Source of the DNA: Intestinibaculum porci
GTDB taxonomy: Bacteria; Bacillota_I; Bacilli_A; Erysipelotrichales; Coprobacillaceae
Length of the DNA stretch: 64,000 bases
Assembly (NCBI RefSeq): GCF_003925875.1
Contig: NZ_AP019309.1
Location: forward strand, 1,860,001 to 1,924,000
Direction of reading: 5' to 3'
The position numbers were made by a program, and so were the translations under genes. The notes under the pieces are model-generated. The model saw nothing but the letters and a program-made list of their open reading frames with translations. It searched no databases and was not told the DNA's origin. Below are positions 25,850 through 33,030 of this stretch, in pieces. Each line of letters opens with the position of its first letter. The first letter of the stretch is position 1.

Positions 25850-26836
25850 TTATTTCAGATATTCCGTAAAGAAGCTTTCCAGCTTGTCAAATGGGATCGC
25901 GTCCTTTCCTCCGCCATCATACAGATCCGTATGTACAGCATCCGGAATGATCATCAGTTCCTTGTTGTCTCCCTTCAGAAGCTTAAACGCGTCCCTGCTC
26001 ATGTAGCAGGAGTGAGCCTTTTCCCCGTGGATCATGAGCACCGCACTGTCGATCTCACCGGCATAGGTAAACAGTCTCGTGTTCATAAGCGATGTACCGG
26101 CAGTTTGGGCCCAGCCACCATTTGAATTAAGGGATCTTTCATGGTACCCGCGTTCCGTTTTGTAATAGTCATAGTAATCCTTAACGAAGAACGGCGCATC
26201 CTCTGGGAGCGGATCGACCACTCCGCCTGCCAAAGCGTAGCTGCCATTTCTGTAATCCTCCGTGCGTTGCTGGTTCACTGCCACTCTTGCCGCTTTTCTG
26301 GCTTCCTTATTATCGCCGGCATCAAAATATCCGTTTCCGGCGATACGGGACATATCATACATAGTGGAAGTGACCGTTGCTTTGATCCTCGTATCAATAC
26401 AAGCCGTCTGAAGTGCCATTCCGCCCCAGCCGCAGATCCCGATGATCCCGATGCGTTCACAATCGACATTATCCTGAACAGAAAGGAAATCCACTGCTGC
26501 CTGAAAATCTTCCACATTTATATCCGGTGAGTGCATCGCCCTTGGATATCCACCTGATTCTCCCGTAAATGAAGGATCAAATGCGATCGTAAGGAATCCC
26601 CTCTCAGCCATCGTCTGGGCATACAATCCTGACGACTGTTCTTTGCAAGCCCCGAAAGGACCGGACACAGCGATCGCCGGAAGCTTTCCACTCACATTCT
26701 TTGGTACATACATATCCGCCGCCAACGTAATGCCAAAGTGATTGACAAACGTCACCTTACTGTGATCCACCTTATCGCTCTTTGGGAAAGTCTTATCCCA
26801 CTCCGTTACCAGTTTCAATTCCTCTGTCTTCATCAT
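25850..26836 (-). CDS. alpha/beta hydrolase
   Basis: 328 residues of the dienelactone hydrolase/acetyl xylan esterase-like group: PAIAVSGPFGACKEQSSGLYAQ (oxyanion region), the nucleophile elbow GICGWGG with Cys in place of the usual Ser, then DSAVLMIHGEKAHS with a catalytic acid and HTDLYDGGG near the end for the catalytic His. The Cys nucleophile occurs in dienelactone hydrolases. It probably hydrolyses a small ester or lactone. First gene after the divergent LysR regulator; RBS GGAGGTAACGAATT. Confidence 0.8.
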   Translation of the reverse strand: MMKTEELKLVTEWDKTFPKSDKVDHSKVTFVNHFGITLAADMYVPKNVSGKLPAIAVSGPFGACKEQSSGLYAQTMAERGFLTIAFDPSFTGESGGYPRAMHSPDINVEDFQAAVDFLSVQDNVDCERIGIIGICGWGGMALQTACIDTRIKATVTSTMYDMSRIAGNGYFDAGDNKEARKAARVAVNQQRTEDYRNGSYALAGGVVDPLPEDAPFFVKDYYDYYKTERGYHERSLNSNGGWAQTAGTSLMNTRLFTYAGEIDSAVLMIHGEKAHSCYMSRDAFKLLKGDNKELMIIPDAVHTDLYDGGGKDAIPFDKLESFFTEYLK

Positions 26837-26852
26837 AATTCGTTACCTCCGT

Positions 26853-27080
26853 TTAATGATCTGCCTGCATTTTTCTTTCCATTTTCCGGATCAGAAAGTC
26901 CAGACAGTCAACCTTCCTTCCGCATTCGTGCAGCTCCTCTATGAGTCTGCATCTGTCTTTTTTCATCATCCGAAGAGAGTCCTGATATCTGCCGCTTTGG
27001 TACAGCATTAATATTTCCTCTGTGACAGCATCACCGCACCCTGCATCCTTCAGATTCTGCCTCATCCGCTCAAAGTCCAT
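26853..27080 (-). CDS. small helical protein next to the LysR regulator
   Basis: 75 residues, all helical and rich in charged residues, with two Cys-containing spots (DAGCGDAVTEEIL, GRKVDCLDFL). No start candidate other than MDFERM. It is the first gene in the run toward the hydrolase and flavoprotein. The family seems common in Clostridia and I have no function for it. It may be a small regulator. Confidence 0.55.
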   Translation of the reverse strand: MDFERMRQNLKDAGCGDAVTEEILMLYQSGRYQDSLRMMKKDRCRLIEELHECGRKVDCLDFLIRKMERKMQADH

Positions 27081-27129
27081 AACTTTTCTTTTTCACTCGC
27101 TTTTCCTTTGATACTACAATTCTAACATC

Positions 27130-27158
27130 TTGTAAAAACCCTCGCTAATGGTTATAAT
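27130..27158 (+). promoter_or_regulatory. promoter of the LysR gene
   Basis: -35 TTGTAA (27130-27135), 17-bp spacer, -10 TATAAT (27153-27158), followed by the dyads ATATCGTGATAT and ATATCATGA-like sequences that could bind the LysR protein and control the divergent operon. Confidence 0.7.
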
Positions 27159-27215
27159 GAATATCGTGATATTCCTAATTGGCATATCATGAATAGATTT
27201 GATTGGAGAACTTCG

Positions 27216-28103
27216 ATGGAAATAAGAACGCTCAGATATTTCCTTGCCGTCGCAAGGGAAGAGAATATGTCCAGAGCTGCCGAGACGCTGCATGTCACCC
27301 AGCATACACTTTCTAAACAGCTGAAATCTCTGGAAGGTGAACTTGGAAAGAAACTGTTCACAAGACATTCCTTCAGCATTAAGCTTACCGATGAAGGCAT
27401 CCTGCTTCGGAACCGTGCTGAAGATTTGGTCGCAATGGCAGACAAGATCGAGCAGGAATTTGTTTCCCTTGATGATATCACCGGCGGAGAGCTTTATCTT
27501 GGGTTGGCGGAATCCTACCAGATCAAATATCTCGCAAGGGCAATCAAAGAATTTAAGGTGAACTATCCAACGCTCCGCTACCATATCACAAGCGGAGACA
27601 CAGAACAGATCGCAGATAAACTGGACAAAGGTCTTCTGGACTTCCTGGTTCTTGCGGAACTTCCGGACAGCAGAAAATACGAATACCTGGCCTTCCCGGA
27701 AAGTGATGTGTGGGGACTCATCATCCCTATAGATGACCCTTTAGCCAAAAATAAAAAAATTAGTGTATCTGATCTGAAGGGACTTCCCCTTTTCTGCTCC
27801 GGCCAGGCATGGGAAAATGAACTGCGTACATGGGCAGGAAATGATTATTCGCAGCTGAAACTGGAAGGCTCCTTCCGCCTGTCATACAATGGTTCCATCT
27901 TTGCAAAGGAAGGTCTGGGATACCTTCTGACCTTTGAACATCTGATCGATACATCATATAACAGTGGACTTGTATTCAGACCCCTGACTCCAAAGCTTGA
28001 GAGTAACCTCTACATTGCCTGGAACAGGTATCAAACCTTCACGCCTATCGCAAAACGGTTTCTGCAGCATTTGAGAACTACCTTCATTGATACAGGCAAA
28101 TAA
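27216..28103 (+). CDS. LysR-family transcriptional regulator
   Basis: 295 residues from MEIRTLRYFLAVAREEN. The winged helix-turn-helix (1-60: MSRAAETLHVTQHTLSKQLKSLE) is followed by the co-inducer domain (about 90-290). Divergent from a small helical protein, the hydrolase and an iron-sulfur flavoprotein; the divergent layout suggests it senses a substrate of that operon. The start ATG at 27216 follows TTGGAGAA; a longer frame exists but without a ribosome site. Confidence 0.88.
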   Translation: MEIRTLRYFLAVAREENMSRAAETLHVTQHTLSKQLKSLEGELGKKLFTRHSFSIKLTDEGILLRNRAEDLVAMADKIEQEFVSLDDITGGELYLGLAESYQIKYLARAIKEFKVNYPTLRYHITSGDTEQIADKLDKGLLDFLVLAELPDSRKYEYLAFPESDVWGLIIPIDDPLAKNKKISVSDLKGLPLFCSGQAWENELRTWAGNDYSQLKLEGSFRLSYNGSIFAKEGLGYLLTFEHLIDTSYNSGLVFRPLTPKLESNLYIAWNRYQTFTPIAKRFLQHLRTTFIDTGK

Positions 28104-28146
28104 AAAGTCAGCCAGCAGAGAACATAATCTCTACTGGCCGTCATTC

Positions 28147-28660
28147 GTAATCGTAATAAAATCAGCCCCCTCAATTAAAATACCCAAGGAAATTTGATTT
28201 CTCCTGGGTAGGTTTATTTTATCGCATTATGAAAACATCCTTTTGGATCACTTTTTTCATCATCAATATCAATAAGCGGAAGCTTACTGATGAGGTATGT
28301 CATGTACTTTTCCGGATCCAGATGATTCATCACAGCTGTTCTCAGCACAGAGAATATAAACTGACGTCTGGACGCCATTCACTGTATTCATGAAAAGAAA
28401 GTTTTTGCATACAATACTGAAGGCTTTCATTTTTCTTTCAATAATATTGCTTGTAATCTCAATCCGTCCATCATCCAGATACGTCGTAGACCTTCCTCAT
28501 GATCTAAAGCATACATAACCGCTTTATGAAGCTGAGTCAATTTAGGAATGCGATCCTGATCCCTTTTCAGTGTATCGAATATTTCATCTACAACCGGCTT
28601 TTCTCTTCGCATGCGATTCTCGGCTATCTCATCATAGCTCATTTTTTTCAGGCTTTAGCG
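28147..28660 (-). mobile_element. IS66-family relic 2 (TnpC C-terminal pieces)
   Basis: Begins with a slightly altered end (GTAATCGTAATAAAATC), then the same hairpin and TnpC C-terminus as relic 1 (FSVLRTAVMNHLDPEKYM). After a gap comes another TnpC segment at 28427-28642 (RREKPVVDEIFDTLKRDQDRIPKL in parts), the region just before the catalytic Glu. It is internally deleted and cannot transpose. Confidence 0.7.
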
Positions 28661-28679
28661 CCTTATCGTAACGAAAGAG

Positions 28680-29467
28680 TTTACAAATAGTTTGGAAAAA
28701 GGCTCTATCTTTGATAATGCATTGGACGATAAAGAATACGAAGGGAATCTAATTTATCTACTGAAAAGCGGCAGTGAATTTATTCGCAATAATTCCAAAG
28801 TCCGTTTTGTCAAAGAGGCACAGTATCGGGTAGACAAGCCGGATTATGCGGAACGAGCTGTGACAGAGGCTCTTGTCAATGCGCTTATCCATCGTGATTA
28901 TATTGTGCTTGACAGCGAAATCCATATTGATATGTTTGATGACCGGGTGGAAATCACATCTCCTGGCGGTATGTTTGGCGGCGGCTCAATTCAGGAATAC
29001 GATATTTACAGTATTCGTTCGATGCGACGAAATCCGTAATTGCTGACCTCTTCCACCGCATGAAGTACATGGAACGCCGTGGAAGTGGCCTACGCAAAAT
29101 CGTCAGTGAAAACGAAAAGCTACCTGGATATATAGCGGCATATAAGCCTGAATTTACCTCAACAGCAACAGATTTCAGAGTCATCTTGAAAAATGTAAAC
29201 TACAACTTAGAGGGTGACGGCCACCAAGTTATCCACCAAGTTACCCACCAAGTTATTGAACTATCACCGGTATCCAAACAGATTTTGGCTTTTTGCACAA
29301 CACCAAAATCCAAGAAAGAGCTTGCAGTATTTTGCGGCTTCAAAGATTTAAGAAACTTCACTTTGAAGTATATCAATCCGCTTTTAGAATCCGGGCACTT
29401 AGAAATGACTATTCCCGATAAACCTAAAAGTCGCAATCAAAAATATATTACAGTTCGTTCCGAATAA
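28680..29467 (+). pseudogene. AlbA_2/RecG-like ATP-binding regulator, truncated and frameshifted
   Basis: The C-terminal half of a putative DNA-binding ATP-binding protein. The first open piece (to 29039) carries RAVTEALVNALIHRDYIV and MFDDRVEITSPGGM, the GHKL-like ATP-binding motifs of the family. A single missing base near 29038 shifts the frame; the second piece (from 29060) reads MERRGSGLRKIVSE, then a short HQVIHQVTHQV repeat and a winged helix. The N-terminal AlbA_2 domain was removed by the adjacent IS66 relic. Confidence 0.75.
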
Positions 29468-29471
29468 ACAG

Positions 29472-29517
29472 AGAAGCAGGGCATTGGGTCTCGTCTCCCA
29501 TTGTCCTGCTTCTTTTT
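29472..29517 (+). terminator. hairpin after the AlbA_2-like remnant
   Basis: GAAGCAGG and CCTGCTTC arms with a partly paired middle, then TTTTTCATT. A likely terminator of the remnant gene. Confidence 0.55.
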
Positions 29518-29614
29518 CATTCCAAATTATATTCACATCATTTATCCATACACCCAATCCTGTATTGCAAATTTCAAACTCTGCACCTTTCCCAGCAGCC
29601 AGATCGCAGCCCAG

Positions 29615-29729
29615 TGATAACATTTGATGCTTTTTAGTTAATGTATAAAGATCCATATTTCACTACCTCCCTGCCATGATCATACCAGGAAAAAACACTA
29701 GCAAAAGGCACGGATTTTATTACGCTTAC
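29615..29729 (-). mobile_element. IS66-family relic 3 (left end and tnpA start)
   Basis: On the minus strand the end GTAAGCGTAATAAAATCC at 29729 is followed by a ribosome site and the first codons of TnpA, MDLYTLTKKHQML; the sequence then changes into unrelated DNA. The same start is found in relic 5 at 57003. Confidence 0.65.
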
Positions 29730-29807
29730 TAACGAACGATGAGAGCAACCTCATTAGCCTTTGCAGGAGCTGCCATGAGAAGATCTACCGCGAACGCGGA
29801 GACAGAT

Positions 29808-29840
29808 AAAAAGCAACCCTCGAATGGAGAGTTGCCTTTT
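29808..29840 (-). terminator. terminator of the toxin-antitoxin pair
   Basis: AAAAGGCAAC and GTTGC-TTTT arms (minus strand) with an inner CTC/GAG step, ending in a T run just past the toxin gene. Confidence 0.65.
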
Positions 29841-29841
29841 G

Positions 29842-30177
29842 TCAATCATAGAGATTCATTTTGTTTAAGACCTTAAGCTGATCACGCTTTGCATAAATCA
29901 CATTCAGGACATAGACCCTTCCGGATACTTCATCCGGGCGATAGTAGATGTAGAAGTTCTTCGCGCTTATCTTACGCACGCCTCTGGAATGCCACGGCTC
30001 GCGTGCCACCGGTGCAATGCTGTCTGCCATGTAAGAAAGCTTCTCCATCTCATTGCGGATGACTCGGATGTAATTTAAAGCAACATCAGATACCAGCAAA
30101 GTCTTAGCTATGTAATTTTTGATCTCATAAAGATCTGCTTCCGCATCCGGTGTGACGATGATTTCATAGGAGTTCAC
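29842..30177 (-). CDS. RelE/ParE-family toxin
   Basis: 111 residues. Full RelE/ParE fold: TPDAEADLYEIKNYIAKTLL helices, KLSYMADSIAPV, KISAKNFYIYYRPDE and the last strand VYVLNVIYAKRD, whose Arg and Tyr are in the active-site area. Probably an mRNA interferase or a gyrase inhibitor; the two cannot be told apart here. It starts at a GTG (30177) immediately next to the antitoxin stop and is followed by a hairpin. Confidence 0.85.
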   Translation of the reverse strand: MNSYEIIVTPDAEADLYEIKNYIAKTLLVSDVALNYIRVIRNEMEKLSYMADSIAPVAREPWHSRGVRKISAKNFYIYYRPDEVSGRVYVLNVIYAKRDQLKVLNKMNLYD

Positions 30178-30474
30178 TTATTCAAGGCTCCTTTCCAGAT
30201 CATCGAACACGTCCCCGAGCGGTCTGCCTTCACCTGCAACCGATTGAGCATAGCTGTGCTGAAGTTTTGCGTCAAGCTCCGCATCCGACATTGCATCCAG
30301 TGTTCTTGGCTCTGCCGGAACAGTCAATGAAAACGGAATGCCATGACGATAAATGATCTGGCGGTACAGGGAATTAATGACAACAGAAACAGGAACTCCA
30401 AGCTTCCGCAAGATGTCTTCTGCTTCATTTTTTACATCGTTTTCAACACGTGCACTTACTGTTGAATCTTTCAT
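30178..30474 (-). CDS. RelB/DinJ-family antitoxin
   Basis: 98 residues. N-terminal ribbon-helix-helix (TVSARVENDVKNEAEDILRKLGVPVSVVINSLYRQI) with the family HGIPFSLTVPAEP turn, then an acidic tail that would cover the toxin. The ribosome site is GAGGAGGTGCAAACAT. It is directly upstream of the toxin gene and has its own palindromic operator. Confidence 0.88.
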   Translation of the reverse strand: MKDSTVSARVENDVKNEAEDILRKLGVPVSVVINSLYRQIIYRHGIPFSLTVPAEPRTLDAMSDAELDAKLQHSYAQSVAGEGRPLGDVFDDLERSLE

Positions 30475-30495
30475 ATGTTTGCACCTCCTCTATTA

Positions 30496-30529
30496 ATTAC
30501 ATTGTAATATGATGTCTTGTTGATTGCAA
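30496..30529 (-). promoter_or_regulatory. promoter and operator of the toxin-antitoxin pair
   Basis: Minus strand: -35 TTGCAA (30529-30524), 17-bp spacer, -10 TACAAT (30506-30501). The palindrome ATTACATTGTAAT (30496-30508) covers the -10 and is a likely antitoxin site. Confidence 0.7.
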
Positions 30530-30651
30530 TACAAATAATATGGACTATTTGTGAATTTTATACATTGGTAGGCGCGGTCGGAATCTCTACGTCTTAACTT
30601 CCAATAGTGTTTGTTCTCAATAAGTATTAAATCTTTTATACATATTTCATC

Positions 30652-31053
30652 TTATTTCGATACATGTTCTAAAATTTCGCATAAACTGCGATATCGTCTT
30701 TTCATAACATTTGCATTAATGTCAAAAGACTTCAGAATTGTTTTTTGCGTTTTGGTTAACACATGATCAGTTCGGTATCTGATCAGATACTTTTTTGTAA
30801 CAGGGAACATCTTGATGTAATGCAGACCATGATGATTGCCTGCACGGGTTGTTGATCTCGTAGGGAGCGCAAAGTACTGATTCTTTGGAGTATTGGAAGA
30901 AATATTCGACCTCAGAGGTACAGCAAAGGACCTGTTCACTCCCTTATATTTCAAGCGGATAATGAGAACACATGGACGCGCTGTTTTCCTGAGAACCTCT
31001 AGGTTTTCTTGGAATTCTTTCAGCAACGTCTGGTTGATCGTAACAATTTTCAT
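30652..31053 (-). CDS. ToxN/CptN-like type III toxin (endoribonuclease)
   Basis: 133 residues. It begins MKIVTINQTLLKEF and carries RPCVLIIRLKYKGVNRSFAVPLRS, then QYFALPTRSTTRAG and HGLHYIKMFPV, matching the ToxN/AbiQ/CptN layout (one beta core, a PL-S motif, then an I-x-M-x-PV strand). These RNases cut mRNA and are held by a repeated pseudoknot RNA. The C-terminal helical part is shorter than in ToxN. The locus upstream has exactly the expected repeats and terminator. No experiment is implied; the assignment rests on motif and context. Confidence 0.65.
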   Translation of the reverse strand: MKIVTINQTLLKEFQENLEVLRKTARPCVLIIRLKYKGVNRSFAVPLRSNISSNTPKNQYFALPTRSTTRAGNHHGLHYIKMFPVTKKYLIRYRTDHVLTKTQKTILKSFDINANVMKRRYRSLCEILEHVSK

Positions 31054-31059
31054 AGCATT

Positions 31060-31205
31060 ACCAATCCTTAAAAAAGGAAGCCTGCCAACAGGTAAGCTTC
31101 CTTACACGTAAACAATATTCTACGCCGAAGCACCCCGTCGTTTGCGGAGGCTAAACATACACGTTCATAATATTCTAGCCGTTATGACCGATGAGCTCTT
31201 AGCCT
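31060..31205 (-). ncRNA. probable type III antitoxin RNA with two repeats
   Basis: Between a promoter and the toxin gene there are two imperfect repeats with a 55-bp period (31093-31147 and 31148-31202); the common core is TAGAATATT then ACGTGTA, read on the minus strand. A hairpin with a long T run (31068-31104) follows just before the toxin's ribosome site. Type III systems have this order: promoter, tandem-repeat RNA, leaky terminator, toxin. Two or so repeats of 45-55 nt are what the CptI group shows. The pseudoknot fold has not been computed. Confidence 0.55.
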
Positions 31206-31211
31206 ATCTTT

Positions 31212-31220
31212 GTTATAGCA
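31212..31220 (-). promoter_or_regulatory. extended -10 promoter of the antitoxin RNA
   Basis: On the minus strand TGCTATAAC is an extended -10 (TG, one base, then TATAAC). The -35 region is weak. It starts transcription about 8 bp before the first repeat. Confidence 0.5.
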
Positions 31221-31246
31221 CAAAAAGTGACGCATTACAGCGGTTA

Positions 31247-31460
31247 GTAAAGATAAAAAGGCTGTGATCCATAACATCCATATCGCAGCAGTTTGCAGCA
31301 AGAACTGACAGTCCGTTAATTTGTTTGCGCATATCCTGATATTGTGCTGATCCATAAATATGCTTTATTTCACCCGCATTAATAATCATAAAGCTTTCAC
31401 AATCTTTCTAAGCACATCTTCAGTGCAGGAAATTTCATGTCCATCAATCTTTAAGAGAAA
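31247..31460 (-). mobile_element. IS66-family relic 4 (tnpA tail and tnpB head)
   Basis: Minus strand: the TnpA C-terminus (KIDGHEISCTEDVLRKIVKAL) followed by the TnpB N-terminus from 31389 (MIINAGEIKHIYGSAQYQDM, then NGLSVLAANCCDMDVMDHSLF) up to FIFTNRC at 31247. The sequence then changes to the promoter of the type III locus, which therefore abuts the insertion. Confidence 0.65.
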
Positions 31461-31614
31461 AAAGGACAAAACATCATGAAATATTCATAATTTTTTGTCC
31501 TTTAATCATAAAAAAATATGACTAAGTGCAATTTTTTCTGAAAGTTAAGACAAAAGGCTCTCCGCCGCCTATGATGGCAGCGAGGGAGCCTTACTCTGTT
31601 TTCTCAACTTGAAT

Positions 31615-32280
31615 TTATACAATCCAATGTTCTGCATTCTCTGCCCCGGCAAACCTCTCAAATGCATCTTCTGCATTACAGAGCAATGTATCGAGATCAA
31701 TATCATTCTCAAAACAGTAGACTACTACAAGAATGTCCCTTGCAGAGTCTGTGACCATCGCCCGCGTAGAATCAGACATGGAGGACCCGAATATTCCTTC
31801 ATCATCCGCCAGCACGAGCATGTTCTCCATATCCAGAAAGTCCTTGCCAATGCCGGTATAACCCTCGCCATGTTCAGCCTTGCGTAGCCTGATCGCTCCA
31901 TGAACCTGACCGAGATCATATGATCCGACAGACAAACCACTTCTCACAGAGATCAGGTTGTTCACATCGACTACTGAGTTTATGTGGTACAGATCATCAC
32001 CGCGGCGAACTCGGCGAATCAAGGATTCAGATGATACTCTGTACCTGCCGGGGTTTCTGCCAAAAGCCTTATAAGCAGCACGGCTGCCCTTAATGCCGGG
32101 GATCTCGCTCCATCCTTTTCCTTCAATTTTGCTTCTCACCTGCGGCAGAACTTCCGTATTCATATAATCCCAGAAATGATCATCTGACGCTTTCACATCT
32201 GCATGGAAGCGTAAGAGCCCAAGTCTGATCTCCGAATATACGCTGAACAGATCTTTGTCAATAGATACATCGTACACCAT
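31615..32280 (-). CDS. B3/B4 tRNA-binding domain protein
   Basis: 221 residues, a free-standing B3/B4 domain related to the editing domain of phenylalanyl-tRNA synthetase beta. Visible motifs are GIKGSRAAYKAFGRNPGRYRVSSESLIRR, VVDVNNLISVRSGLSVGSYD and ADDEGIFGSSMSDSTRAMVTDSARD (in parts). Proteins of this type are widespread and may hydrolyse misacylated or free D-amino-acid tRNAs; no firm function is known. No ATP or zinc motif. Confidence 0.85.
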   Translation of the reverse strand: MVYDVSIDKDLFSVYSEIRLGLLRFHADVKASDDHFWDYMNTEVLPQVRSKIEGKGWSEIPGIKGSRAAYKAFGRNPGRYRVSSESLIRRVRRGDDLYHINSVVDVNNLISVRSGLSVGSYDLGQVHGAIRLRKAEHGEGYTGIGKDFLDMENMLVLADDEGIFGSSMSDSTRAMVTDSARDILVVVYCFENDIDLDTLLCNAEDAFERFAGAENAEHWIV

Positions 32281-33030
32281 TTGTATAATCTTCTCTCTAA
32301 ATTTCGAGTTGCCGCCCTGACATCCAAATCACAGCCACAACCTTCCGTTATCCAAATCACTAACTCAACCCTCCGCCCGAAGTGATTGATATGTTTCCAT
32401 GGAGTGATTTTTGCGGTCAAATCGGCTCCCCGGTGCTGACGGTCAAACGCCCGAAGAGACCGGAAATACAGCACTTTTTCAGCAGTCAGTCCTTAATTCG
32501 TGACATCAATGCTACCGACTCAATGTGCGCAGAGCTTAGCGTATAAATATCGCCAATTTCCGTCCGTCAAAGGGAAACGGTCAATGCAAAAATAGGCGAT
32601 TTTTTACACTTGCCTACGACTTCGGAAAATGGTCGAAAGGCCGGGATTCCGTTTGTAATCAAAGTTAATCTATCACAGATCCCGAGACGTCACCCCCCAG
32701 TAGAGTCGGGACTGACTGATGGGGAAAAACGTCTCGACCTTATGTCCATCATAAAAATAACTAAAGCCAATTTCTCACTCTATCAGAATAGAGTCTTTGA
32801 TACAACGGCAACCTGTAGTTCCCTGATGGGAGAGGCACAAAAAGGCTTGAAATAAAGGCATCTCCAACATGCGGTCATCCTAAAAATCGGCTGCCTGATT
32901 TCGTTATAAAGCTCGGTTTGCCATCCGAACTGCTTGAGCCATTTCCGTTTTGCACCCTTACATCTTTGAGAATTTGTGCTATCGCTAAAATAAATAGTTA
33001 TCACTAAAAAGCATGAAAACGATAAAAGTT
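32281..33030. other. long intergenic region at the edge of the defence island
   Basis: About 750 bp without a supported gene. It contains a 21-bp direct repeat (32507-32527) shared with 55673-55693. It also contains a structured stretch at 32682-32735 with arms GAGACGT/ACGTCTC and inner CCCC/GGGG. Base composition changes around 32.5 kb from the accessory zone to the defence genes. Confidence 0.55.
32507..32527. repeat. 21-bp direct repeat, left copy
   Basis: CAATGCTACCGACTCAATGTG is found again at 55673-55693 in the same orientation. The two copies bracket the whole defence island (23.2 kb). No integrase is inside, so the attachment-site idea is open. Confidence 0.55.

Noticed and set aside
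27114-27584. 156-codon minus-strand frame over the LysR gene
   Set aside because: Antisense shadow of the LysR gene with no start signal.
32281-32474. short reading frames after the B3/B4 gene
   Set aside because: No ribosome site, and the frames overlap the promoter region of the gene.
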